A stretch of DNA of 37,255 bases from Bradyrhizobium sp. GTDB lineage: Bacteria; Pseudomonadota; Alphaproteobacteria; Rhizobiales; Beijerinckiaceae. The notes under the pieces are model-generated. The model made no database searches and was not told the origin of the DNA. It saw nothing but the letters and a program-made list of their open reading frames with translations. The stretch is taken from positions 1 through 37,255 of the forward strand of contig SSMV01000073.1 of assembly GCA_004799435.1 (NCBI GenBank), in the 5' to 3' direction. A program made the translations under genes and the position numbers. How positions within the stretch are numbered: position 1 is the first letter of the stretch; every line of letters starts with the position of its first letter. Of the stretch, positions 1 through 6,482 are shown piece after piece.

Positions 1-665
1 AAGATGTTCTCGGTGTTGGCGATGGTCGGCGTGATCCCGAGCACCCCGTTGCTCTGATACATCGCAATATTCTTGCCGCCGTAATTGATGTAGTCATATT
101 CGGCCTTGATGCTCCAATGCGCATCAATCGCAAATTCAGCGCCGAGGCCAAGCAACAGACCGGAATAGGTCGAGCTGCCGGTGTCGGGACTGAACGTGAA
201 CGGACCGTCCACGCTGAAGCTATAATGGGCCCAGGCCACGCCGACCTTGCTGAACAGCAGCACACGGTCGAATGCGAAGCCGAAGCGCGCGGCCACGTCG
301 CCGGCAAAATTCGACTTCGTCCTAAAGATATAGGTGCCGCCGCCTTCGCCACCGAGGAAACGCGACGTCGAACCGGCGAGGGTCGAGCCCCAGAGCTCGC
401 CTTCGGCGCCGATCACGAATTGCTGCATCTGATAGTTGCAACCAGCCTGTCCGCCGGCAATCGCGCCGTTGGTGCCCATGCCGACCGATCCGAACGTCGG
501 CACGTTCGACCAGCTCGAATGGCCCGAGTCCGCGCCAGCGTGCGCGCCGACATAGCAGTCGGTCCAGGTGAATACCGGCATCGGAACCGGCGCCGGCGGA
601 GTGGCCAAGGCAACCCCGGCTGACATTGTCAAAGCGCCCGCCGAGATCAGCAGTGTGTTGCGCAT
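1..665 (-). CDS. Outer-membrane beta-barrel protein (Omp31/porin-like), C-terminus cut by window edge
   Basis: Reading the minus strand from ATG at 665 gives about 221 residues before the window ends. Residues 1 to about 22 form a signal peptide ending in a GVALA-type cleavage site. The mature part opens with FTWTDCYVGAHAG, the usual first strand of small alphaproteobacterial beta-barrels of the Omp31/RopB type. It then alternates Gly-rich turns with aromatic strands such as KVGVAWAHYSF, LLLGLGAEFAID and IKAEYDYINYGG. A purine-rich ribosome site (GAGGGGG) lies about 7 bases before the ATG. The role is inferred to be a structural outer-membrane protein; no pore or ligand specificity can be read. 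The two cysteines of the visible part are unusual for this fold. The family is fairly certain, the exact subfamily is not. Confidence 0.8.
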   Translation of the reverse strand, partial: MRNTLLISAGALTMSAGVALATPPAPVPMPVFTWTDCYVGAHAGADSGHSSWSNVPTFGSVGMGTNGAIAGGQAGCNYQMQQFVIGAEGELWGSTLAGSTSRFLGGEGGGTYIFRTKSNFAGDVAARFGFAFDRVLLFSKVGVAWAHYSFSVDGPFTFSPDTGSSTYSGLLLGLGAEFAIDAHWSIKAEYDYINYGGKNIAMYQSNGVLGITPTIANTENI

Positions 666-692
666 GAAACTGGCCCCCTCGCAAACGACGGA

Positions 693-721
693 TATTTTTT
701 GGAATTTTGCCAACAATCCAA
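693..721 (-). promoter_or_regulatory. Possible sigma70-type promoter of the beta-barrel gene
   Basis: On the minus strand a TTGGAT hexamer (721-716) is followed after 17 bases by AAAATA (698-693), about 28 bases before the start codon at 665. The stretch is clearly more AT-rich than its surroundings. Both hexamers are imperfect, so this is only a candidate. Confidence 0.3.
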
Positions 722-1176
722 ACGTTACCTAAGCGTTAAGCGCGCCCCCGGACCCCGTCAAGGGAGCCAGGACGATGCGCGGGGGATGGGTCGGCCCTCG
801 CCGGCCGCCCCAACAATGCCCGGTTTCGCCCCTTTTTCGCCCTGCGAAGGCGCGGCCGACGCCAGAATTCATTGTCCGACAAGGCGCTAGAGACCGGCTC
901 GGCGATTTGTGGCGCGCTTTCCGTCGCCGGGTTTGAGGCCGGCGCTACGGCGAGCATCCGCTGTTGCCGGGCGAAGATATTCGCGGGCGTTGCGCGATTG
1001 TCACAGTCGTCGGGCCGATCCCGCGGCGTCGTTCGGAGTCGTCCAGCTTGGCGCCGCCACAGCGCTTTTACTTCAAAGCTTCGTGAGAGCTCGGCGCCAC
1101 ATGCGCTTTGCGCGCGTTCCTCCATCTTGGGCGCGGCCTCGCGCCGCATTGTCGGCGCGCTTGCGCGTCACGATTC

Positions 1177-1204
1177 CTGGGCTGGGCAAACTGGGCTGGG
1201 CAAA
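1177..1204. repeat. Tandem duplication of a 14-bp unit before cytochrome b561
   Basis: The unit CTGGGCTGGGCAAA occurs twice head to tail with no mismatch (1177-1190 and 1191-1204). It ends 15 bases before the ATG at 1220 and just before the GAGAGAGA ribosome-site region. It therefore lies in the presumed 5' leader. Confidence 0.85.
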
Positions 1205-1219
1205 GCGAGAGAGACACGA

Positions 1220-1819
1220 ATGGCGAGCATCACCCACGCGCGATTCGGCGCAATCCGCCCCGCCCAGCGCTACGACCTCGTGCAGCGAAGCCTCCATTGG
1301 GCGATGGCGGCGGTCATCCTTTCCGCCATTGGGCTGGGAATCACCTGTGCGTTATTGCCCCGCACCGATCTGCGCGAAGCGCTGCTGACAATCCACAAAT
1401 CGCTTGGCATGACGGCGCTGGCGCTCATCGTGTTGCGGCTACCCTATCGCCTCGCGGTGGGCGCGCCGCCACCGTCCTCGGCGCTCGGCTGGGCGACACG
1501 CATCGCCGCCGACATCGTTCATGTCGCGCTTTATGCGCTGATGATCGCCATGCCGCTCAGCGGCTATGTGAACTCGGTCGCCGGCGGCCATGCGGCGCCA
1601 TGGTTCGGCCTGTTCGATTGGCCGTCGCTCGTCCCGCGCGACGCCGCGCTTGGCCGCGCCGCCGGCGCGGTCCATTTCTGGCTCGCCTGGGCCTTTTGCG
1701 CCGCGCTGGCGCTCCACATATCCGCCGCGCTCTGGCATGCCTTCGTCCGGCGCGACGATGTGTTGGCGCGCATGTGGCCGGCCCGCGCCGCAGCGAAGCG
1801 CCTCTCAAGTCAAGGTTAA
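1220..1819 (+). CDS. Cytochrome b561 family protein
   Basis: The 199-residue product is a four-helix, di-haem b cytochrome of the bacterial b561 (YodB/YceJ) type. Such proteins pass electrons between quinones and periplasmic partners in the inner membrane. Candidate haem-ligand histidines are visible: His26 in the RSLHW motif before helix 1, His59 in TIHKSLGM at helix 2, and further His residues in the third (DIVHVALY) and fourth (VHFWLAW, LHISAALWHAF) helices. The ATG at 1220 is chosen because it follows a GAGAGAGA purine run and because family members start just before the RYD...LHW motif. An in-frame upstream extension looks non-coding. cysE follows 74 bases downstream, so an operon is not clear. 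The electron donor and acceptor cannot be inferred. Confidence 0.88.
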   Translation: MASITHARFGAIRPAQRYDLVQRSLHWAMAAVILSAIGLGITCALLPRTDLREALLTIHKSLGMTALALIVLRLPYRLAVGAPPPSSALGWATRIAADIVHVALYALMIAMPLSGYVNSVAGGHAAPWFGLFDWPSLVPRDAALGRAAGAVHFWLAWAFCAALALHISAALWHAFVRRDDVLARMWPARAAAKRLSSQG

Positions 1820-1893
1820 TCGGGCGCCGCTTCGATTTGGCGACCCGTTGTGGTAACTAGCCGTCGTTTTGCAGCGGCGCACGGAGACCCGTC

Positions 1894-2721
1894 ATGGCGC
1901 AAGGTTCCAGGGCCCGGGTGGTCAGCATCACCGGCGACCCCTTGTTTGCGCGCATCCGCCTGGAGGCGGAGGACGCGGCGCGCGGCGACCCGGTGATGGC
2001 GGCTTTCCTCGCCCGCGTCGTGCTCAATCACGACACGCTGGAGAGCGCGGTTGTGCATCGCGTCGCCGACCGGCTCGATCATCCCGATGCGCCAAGCGCG
2101 CTGATCCGTCAGGTCTATGAGGATGTGGTCGCGCGCGATTCGACGATCGGCGAAGCCTTCCGCGCCGACATCATCGCGGTGGCCGATCGCGATCCGGCCT
2201 GCATGCGGATGATGGAGCCCTTGCTCTATTTCAAGGGCTTTCACGCCCTGCAGACCCATCGCCTCGCGCATGCGCTGCTGCGCGCCGGACGCCGCGATTT
2301 CGCGCTCTATCTGCAGAGCCGCGCCTCGTCGGTTTTCGACGTCGACATCAACCCGGCCGCGCGGATCGGCAAAGGCGTCTTCCTCGATCACGCCACCGGT
2401 CTGGTGGTCGGCGAGACGACCGAGATCGACGACGACGTGTCAATCCTGCAAGGCGTCACGCTGGGGGGCACCGGCAAGGAGATCGGCGATCGCCATCCGA
2501 AGATTCGCCACGGCGTGCTGATCGGCGCGGGTGCGAAAATCCTCGGCAATATCGAGGTCGGCCATTGCGCGCGGGTCGCGGCCGGCTCGGTCGTGCTGGC
2601 GCCAGTGCCGCATAACAAGACAGTGGCCGGTGTGCCGGCGCGCATCGTCGGCGAGGCTGGCTGCGCCGAACCGGCGCGCGACATGAACCAAATCCTCGCC
2701 GAAAAGAGTCTCGAGTATTAA
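1894..2721 (+). CDS. cysE: Serine O-acetyltransferase
   Basis: It transfers acetyl from acetyl-CoA to L-serine, giving O-acetylserine, the acceptor of sulfide in cysteine synthesis. The 275-residue protein has the family's N-terminal alpha-helical domain (about 1-145) and a C-terminal left-handed beta-helix (about 150-250) of hexapeptide repeats. The catalytic pair matching Asp143/His158 of the E. coli enzyme is present as Asp151 (DINPAA) and His166 (LDHATG). The residue after DI is Asn where many homologues have His, a tolerated change. The glycine-rich QGVTLGGTGK loop and the PVPHNKTVAGVPARIV end are typical. A GGAG ribosome site stands 8 bases before the ATG. A DUF3126 gene follows after 68 bases, a pairing familiar from Hyphomicrobiales. 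The C-terminal tail, which in other species can bind cysteine synthase, ends here in EKSLEY, without the usual terminal Ile. Confidence 0.96.
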   Translation: MAQGSRARVVSITGDPLFARIRLEAEDAARGDPVMAAFLARVVLNHDTLESAVVHRVADRLDHPDAPSALIRQVYEDVVARDSTIGEAFRADIIAVADRDPACMRMMEPLLYFKGFHALQTHRLAHALLRAGRRDFALYLQSRASSVFDVDINPAARIGKGVFLDHATGLVVGETTEIDDDVSILQGVTLGGTGKEIGDRHPKIRHGVLIGAGAKILGNIEVGHCARVAAGSVVLAPVPHNKTVAGVPARIVGEAGCAEPARDMNQILAEKSLEY

Positions 2722-2789
2722 GGCGCGGGACGGCGCTTGCCGGTTCGCGCCATTCATGGCAAAGCGCGGCCGCCAACGCGGGGGCGACA

Positions 2790-3185
2790 ATGACTAAAGA
2801 CGAAATTCTCAGGCTGCGCGCCCATCTGCGCCGGTCCTTCGGCGCGCCGGGCCTGACGGTGACGCTGAGCGGACGCGACGGCGATGGCGCCGACGTGTCG
2901 CTGGGCGAGCGCAAGCTCGGGGCGCTTACGGTCGACGATGAGGATGGCGACCGCTCGTTTTCCTTCGAGATGAAAATCCCGGTCGATCGCGCGACGATTC
3001 AGGATTATCTGCGTCGCCTGTTCGAGAACGACAAACTGAGGGTCGTCGGCCGGATGAAGAAGACCGACTCGGTCGAACTCAACAATGGCGAAGATTTTCT
3101 CGGCGTCGTCTCGGCCGACAATCCGGCGGGAAGCAGCTACACGCTGCAAATGGCGATCCTCGATTTCGATCTCGAGGACCTCTGA
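2790..3185 (+). CDS. DUF3126 family protein with an internally duplicated domain
   Basis: This small cytoplasmic protein of unknown function has 131 residues, while the DUF3126 proteins I recall are single domains of about 70. The sequence is two copies offset by 61 residues. LRRSF at 13-17 matches LRRLF at 74-78, GERKLGAL at 39-46 matches GEDFLGVV at 100-107, DDEDG at about 49-53 matches DNPAG, and FEMKI at 59-63 matches LQMAI at 119-123. Copy 1 keeps the acidic DDEDGD signature and copy 2 keeps the MAILDFDLE ending. No catalytic residues are evident. It follows cysE on the same strand, so a link to sulfur metabolism is possible by neighbourhood only. Its 3' end faces the convergent hypothetical gene 18 bases away. 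Confidence 0.85.
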   Translation: MTKDEILRLRAHLRRSFGAPGLTVTLSGRDGDGADVSLGERKLGALTVDDEDGDRSFSFEMKIPVDRATIQDYLRRLFENDKLRVVGRMKKTDSVELNNGEDFLGVVSADNPAGSSYTLQMAILDFDLEDL

Positions 3186-3203
3186 CGCCAAGGCCCCAGG
3201 CGT

Positions 3204-3836
3204 TTACCGTTTGGCGGCCTCGATCATGGCCCGCGCGCCGTCTTTCAGCGCGCGCCACTGCGGCAACAATTCCGACGAAAAGCGCAAGCCGATATCGAGA
3301 TCGCCCAGCCTGAAATCTGCGTTGCAGATGTTGGGAACCTTGCCCTGCGGATCGGGCAGGCGACAGCGCGCGGAGAATTCCCGCCCTTCCGGCGCGACGT
3401 AGAAGAGCTCGTCGCCGGCGAAAGGACTGTCGTCGGCGAAGGTGCGTCCGACCAGCCCGCCCGGCTGGCTCCAGGAATTCTCGCTCAGGAATCGCTGATA
3501 GAGGCGCTCGGTTCGCTCCGCCGGATCGACCGCCGGATCGGCCGACGCGACAGTAACGAAGACAATCCGCGCGAAGCGATTGGCGAGATCGGTCTTGTCG
3601 GTGACGTCGCCAAGATTGGCCGCCGGCGCGAAGTCGGGAAAGAAAACGACCAGTTCCGCGCTGCCCCCGGCGTTCTGGCGCAGATAGGCGCTCGAAAAGC
3701 GCAATCGCTCGGCGCCGACAGTCAGCGTGACTGGGCCTGAGGCCGGGCCAGCGAGGCGCAGGATGACATAGCCGCCGGCGCCAATGACGGCGAGGGCGAC
3801 GAGCGCGGCGAGCGAGGCGAGAACGCGCGAGCGCAT
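3204..3836 (-). CDS. Membrane-anchored hypothetical protein
   Basis: I do not recognise a named family. The 210-residue product starts with a short positive stretch and one hydrophobic helix (about residues 5-28, SLAALVALAVIGAGGYVIL), suggesting a single N-terminal anchor or uncleaved signal, with the rest in the periplasm. The soluble part has a beta-rich opening (VTLTVGAERLRFSSAYLR), a central section DKTDLANRFARIVFVTV, and two cysteines near CRLPDPQG...NICNADF that could form a disulfide. Start choice: ATG at 3836 has GGAG 6 bases upstream, whereas an alternative start at 3860 adds only eight residues and has no such site. It diverges from the gamma carbonic anhydrase gene across a repeat-bearing 144-bp gap. 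Confidence 0.75.
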   Translation of the reverse strand: MRSRVLASLAALVALAVIGAGGYVILRLAGPASGPVTLTVGAERLRFSSAYLRQNAGGSAELVVFFPDFAPAANLGDVTDKTDLANRFARIVFVTVASADPAVDPAERTERLYQRFLSENSWSQPGGLVGRTFADDSPFAGDELFYVAPEGREFSARCRLPDPQGKVPNICNADFRLGDLDIGLRFSSELLPQWRALKDGARAMIEAAKR

Positions 3837-3910
3837 AGTAAGCTCCGTCGGCGGCGACAAGCGAATCTCGCCCGTCGCCGGGATAGGCCGTGGACGGTCG
3901 CCGCGCTATA

Positions 3911-3966
3911 GGCAAGTGTCTGCAGGCAAGTGTCTGCAGGCAAGTGTCTGCAGGCAAGTGTCTGCC
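3911..3966. repeat. 14-bp tandem repeat, four copies, in a divergent promoter region
   Basis: The unit GGCAAGTGTCTGCA is repeated at 3911, 3925, 3939 and 3953. The first three copies are identical and the fourth differs only in its last base. The array ends 14 bases before the ATG of the gamma carbonic anhydrase at 3981 and lies 74 bases upstream of the divergent hypothetical gene. A 14-bp period shifts the reading frame at each copy, so it is unlikely to be selected as coding sequence. It could be a tandem binding site or a slippage-prone microsatellite-like tract. Confidence 0.95.
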
Positions 3967-3980
3967 GGAGCTCAACGAGG

Positions 3981-4511
3981 ATGCCGCTCTACGCTTTACA
4001 CGACCGCTGCCCCTCATTGCCGGCCGAAGGGCGATATTGGATTGCGCCCAACGCCAGCGTGATCGGCGACGTCGCGCTTGGCGAAGATTGCAGCGTGTGG
4101 TTCGGCGCGACGCTGCGCGGCGACAACGAGCGCATGACGGTGAAAGCGCGCTCCAATATTCAGGACGGCGCGACGCTGCATTCCGACATGGGCTTTCCCC
4201 TGACCATCGAGGAAGACTGCACGATCGGACACAATGCGATCGTGCACGGCTGCACGATCGGCGCCGGCTCGCTGATCGGCATGGGCGCGATCGTGCTCAA
4301 CGGCGCGAGGATCGGTCGGTTCTGTCTGGTCGGGGCGGGGGCGCTGGTCGCCGAGGGCAAGAGCTTTCCCGATCGTTCGCTGATCGTCGGGGCGCCGGCC
4401 GTCGTCAAGCGGACGCTCGACGACGCGGCTGTCGCCGGCCTCATGCGCTCGGCCGCCAATTACGTCGAAAACGGGCGGCGATTCGCCGCCGGCCTGAAGC
4501 CGATCGAATAA
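3981..4511 (+). CDS. Gamma-class carbonic anhydrase-like hexapeptide protein (YrdA/PaaY type)
   Basis: The 176-residue protein is a left-handed beta-helix trimer of the gamma carbonic anhydrase family, cytoplasmic, with metal bound between subunits. Three histidines in the family arrangement are visible: His67 in GATLHSD, and His84 and His89 in TIGHNAIVHG. The RGDN motif (47-50) and NIQDG (59-63) are also present. Family members hydrate CO2 or, in several bacteria, have no proven activity, so the reaction is inferred. The start at 3981 is preferred because GGAG lies 10 bases upstream and homologues begin near this point. An earlier in-frame ATG at 3930 would translate the 14-bp repeats. The last stop-codon bases run into an A-tract belonging to a terminator for the opposite strand. 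Confidence 0.9.
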   Translation: MPLYALHDRCPSLPAEGRYWIAPNASVIGDVALGEDCSVWFGATLRGDNERMTVKARSNIQDGATLHSDMGFPLTIEEDCTIGHNAIVHGCTIGAGSLIGMGAIVLNGARIGRFCLVGAGALVAEGKSFPDRSLIVGAPAVVKRTLDDAAVAGLMRSAANYVENGRRFAAGLKPIE

Positions 4512-4539
4512 AAAAAGGGCCGGCGCAAACGGCCGGCCC
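4510..4539 (-). terminator. Rho-independent terminator of the PilZ gene
   Basis: On the minus strand an 8-bp perfect stem (GGGCCGGC at 4539-4532 pairing with GCCGGCCC at 4524-4517, 7-base loop) is followed directly by a run of seven T (4516-4510). It lies about 140 bases downstream of the PilZ stop codon. The plus strand has no T-run after the hairpin, so it acts mainly leftward, protecting the convergent carbonic anhydrase gene. Confidence 0.8.
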
Positions 4540-4677
4540 AAGAGCGAAGCGGAACTGGGGGACGAGTTCGGCTTCGAATACGAGGTCAGTGAGGCAACCT
4601 AAGCCGCGCCGATTTGCCGGACCCGTAAAGAAATGCCGACAATTCGAGGCAAGCGATCTTTTCGAGTCCAAGCCCGA

Positions 4678-5289
4678 TCAGAGCCGGATCGAATCGTCGA
4701 ACATGTCTTCGGGGATGAGCCGGTTGAACTCGACCGCGATCCCGCCCGCGAAATGGCGCACCACCTGCGCGGGGCGCGAACCGACGCTGACCGGAGCGCC
4801 AATCGCCGGCTCGGCGTCGACGGTGAGCGCGGCGCCGGAGCGCGAAACGTCGACGATGCGCGCCAGATGCTGGCGTCCGCCCGCCACCGTCAGCGTCGTC
4901 GAGCGGTTGCGCGGCTCGATTCGCTCGTGGCGACGATCCTCGGGCATGCCGAGGATCTGACGATTGGCGAGCCAGGTCAGCTGGTCGGCGAGCTTCTCGC
5001 GCTTGAGCGGCGGCAGCTTCATCTGAATGGCGAAGCCGCCATAGAAATGGCGGGTCACCGAACCTTCGACGCGGCCGATCTGATTGAGATAGGCAATGAT
5101 GCGCTCGCCGATTTCGCCGCTGGCCTCGGCCTCAAAGGCGATGCCGCCGGGCGAAATGTCGATCGTCGCACAGGGAAATTCCTGCCGATCCTGACGCATG
5201 AATTGTCCGGTGAGGCGAACCTTGACGCGCTGATGCCGCCGCTTCTCATGGCGGCTGGCGTCGATCGCGAATGCTGTGGCCGCTTTCAC
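4678..5289 (-). CDS. Protein with two tandem PilZ domains (probable c-di-GMP receptor)
   Basis: PilZ domains bind the second messenger cyclic di-GMP through an RxxxR motif and a D/NxSxxG motif. This 203-residue protein has both motifs twice. KRRHQRV at 16-22 with DISPGG at 44-49 forms domain 1, and RRHERIEPR at 119-127 with DVSRSG at 147-152 forms domain 2. No enzymatic or membrane segment is attached, so it is probably a cytoplasmic adaptor acting on motility, surface polysaccharide or cell-cycle targets. The start is a GTG at 5289 with AGGAG 9 bases upstream. The PAS-domain gene lies upstream on the same strand, 126 bases away. The partner is unknown. Confidence 0.88.
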   Translation of the reverse strand: MKAATAFAIDASRHEKRRHQRVKVRLTGQFMRQDRQEFPCATIDISPGGIAFEAEASGEIGERIIAYLNQIGRVEGSVTRHFYGGFAIQMKLPPLKREKLADQLTWLANRQILGMPEDRRHERIEPRNRSTTLTVAGGRQHLARIVDVSRSGAALTVDAEPAIGAPVSVGSRPAQVVRHFAGGIAVEFNRLIPEDMFDDSIRL

Positions 5290-5415
5290 CTCGGCGTACT
5301 CCTGGATCCGCCAGACCGCCCCCGTCGGGGCTATTCGCGCGTAGGTTGCAGATTACACCGCAACACAACTGGCAAATCCTAATGCGAATGCAGTTAACGG
5401 AGGCTTACGTCGCGC

Positions 5416-6042
5416 CTATCGCGCGGCGTTGCTGGCGTTCCGTTCGCCGGGCGCAAGGAGGTAAAGATGGCCGCGTCGCTCCGATCGCGCTGAGCGCGCG
5501 AATCCTTGGGTCTGGGGGGAATCGCCGCTGAGCGAATCCTCCGCGCGGTCGGCCTGCGTCAGCGCCCGCAATGTGCGCAGCGTCAGCGTCTCGATCGCGG
5601 CCAGGCCAAGCCATTGCGGCGCGCCATGCGGCGCGCAGCAGCCGAGCGCGCGGGCATGCGTGTCGCCATGGTGACGCAGCGGCAGCAGGATCAGTTCGAC
5701 ATCGACGGGCGGAAAGCCGGCCGGCGCGGCGCTGGCGCCGAGAAGAAAGGGCTGCGCTTCGTTGGCGAGCGCGGCGAGAATCGCGGCGATTTCCGCGCGA
5801 TCGGCCGGACGCCAAAGGTCGAGAAACGGGCGGCCGCGCAATTCGGTGAGGAACAGGGCGTTGGTGCGCGTGCCGACGATCCGCAGCGGAAAGCCGCGCG
5901 CGGCGTCATATTCGAGAATGAACGTGTCGGCGAGCACGCTACGAATCGCGCCCGGATCGACGTCGTTACGTTCGGGCGCGCTGCGCGCCCCGCGCAAGCC
6001 GTCCCAATAAGCGAAGAGTTCCCGGCTGGCGGCGAGTTTCAT
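5416..6042 (-). CDS. PAS-domain protein of the PAS_5 (PF07310) family
   Basis: The product resembles the alphaproteobacterial PAS_5 family, small single-PAS proteins without an output domain. The family hallmark LFAYWDGLRG...RNDVDPGAIRSVLADTFILEYD near the start is present, followed by LRIVGTRTNALFLTELRGRPFLDLW and a second half (VDVELILLPLRHHGD...ALGCCAP). Ligand and partner are unknown; in relatives these genes are often near PilZ or polysaccharide genes, as here. The ATG at 6042 has GGAG 7 bases upstream and gives 208 residues. A GTG at 6144 would add 34 residues (DVPNWDDW...) but has a weak ribosome site and falls inside an 18-bp duplication. The C-terminal 40 residues are Arg/Ser-rich and probably disordered. 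Confidence 0.8.
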   Translation of the reverse strand: MKLAASRELFAYWDGLRGARSAPERNDVDPGAIRSVLADTFILEYDAARGFPLRIVGTRTNALFLTELRGRPFLDLWRPADRAEIAAILAALANEAQPFLLGASAAPAGFPPVDVELILLPLRHHGDTHARALGCCAPHGAPQWLGLAAIETLTLRTLRALTQADRAEDSLSGDSPQTQGFARSARSERRGHLYLLAPGERNASNAAR

Positions 6043-6133
6043 GGCGATCTCCGGCCGCCAGTCGTCCCAATTCGGGACGTCGCCGGCGGCGCATCGCAAA
6101 AGTTGCAGGGGATGTGCCAGGGAGATTGTGGCT

Positions 6134-6169
6134 TCCGGGGTCACGCGACTTTCCGGGGTCGGGCGACTT
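6134..6169. repeat. Imperfect tandem duplication of an 18-bp unit
   Basis: Two adjacent copies, 6134-6151 and 6152-6169, both read TCCGGGGTCnnGCGACTT and differ at two positions. They sit about 90 bases upstream of the preferred PAS gene start (minus strand). Confidence 0.8.
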
Positions 6170-6251
6170 GGGCCGGTCGCGTTAAGAATAAGCTAAGGAC
6201 GCGATTGCCTCGGACCTGGCGTGCGCGCATAGTCGCTGTGTTGACAAACAG

Positions 6252-6405
6252 GCGACGCCGTCGCGCCCCGCTCCGGCGCAGGCGTCGCGAGATCGGGGCC
6301 TCGATCCGGCGGAAGCTCCGCCGCCGGGAGGCGACTTTGAAATCTTCGGCGTCCGCCGTGCAGGGCGCCAATCGACAAGGGAGAGCCCGTAGGGCTCTCC
6401 CTTTT
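6252..6405 (+). ncRNA. Candidate structured RNA (sRNA or 5' leader of the rhomboid gene)
   Basis: Three consecutive hairpins can be drawn on the plus strand. The first is GCGACGCC (6252-6259) with GGCGTCGC (6281-6288), enclosing GCGCC/GGCGC. The second is GATCG (6291-6295) with CGATC (6302-6306). The third is CGGCGGA (6307-6313) with TCCGCCG (6317-6323). They are followed by the intrinsic terminator at 6379-6405. No plausible protein frame with a ribosome site is seen. A TTGACA at 6241-6246 could be a -35 element but lacks a good -10, so the 5' end is undefined. High GC makes chance hairpins common; the terminator is the stronger evidence. I do not recognise a known RNA family. Confidence 0.35.
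6379..6405 (+). terminator. Intrinsic terminator between divergent genes
   Basis: A perfect 10-bp stem, GGGAGAGCCC (6379-6388) pairing with GGGCTCTCCC (6392-6401) around a 3-base loop, is followed by TTTT. On the minus strand only two T follow, so it works rightward. No coding gene on the plus strand ends here: the gene to the left is on the minus strand and the rhomboid gene begins 78 bases downstream. It must end an unannotated transcript or act as an attenuator. Confidence 0.8.
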
Positions 6406-6482
6406 CATTTGCGCGTCTCCCCGCCCTCCCGCGCGGGCGGCGCGCTTGCTAAGCCTTCCTCCCGCTTGGGTGAGCGTCGAGA

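Larger units (their letters stand above)
666..1219. other. 554-bp divergent intergenic region without a convincing gene
   Basis: This lies between the beta-barrel gene (minus) and the cytochrome b561 gene (plus). Open frames exist on both strands, but their translations are rich in Arg, Ala and Pro and resemble no family I know. An in-frame extension of cytochrome b561 back to a TTG at 872 adds 116 residues of this kind. The only structure I see is the promoter-like stretch near 700 and the 14-bp duplication at 1177-1204. Confidence 0.5.

Noticed and set aside
736-1149. Possible minus-strand gene in the 666-1219 gap
   Set aside because: The 137-residue translation has no recognisable domain and Arg/Ala/Pro-rich composition like other shadow frames.
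872-1219. N-terminal extension of cytochrome b561
   Set aside because: The added 116 residues look non-coding and homologues start just before the RYD..LHW motif; a purine-rich ribosome site precedes ATG 1220.
3911-3966. CRISPR array
   Set aside because: The copies are contiguous 14-bp units without spacers and no cas genes are present.
3930-3980. Earlier start of the gamma carbonic anhydrase within the repeat
   Set aside because: It would translate the 14-bp repeats, giving Cys-rich residues absent from the family; ATG 3981 fits homologues.
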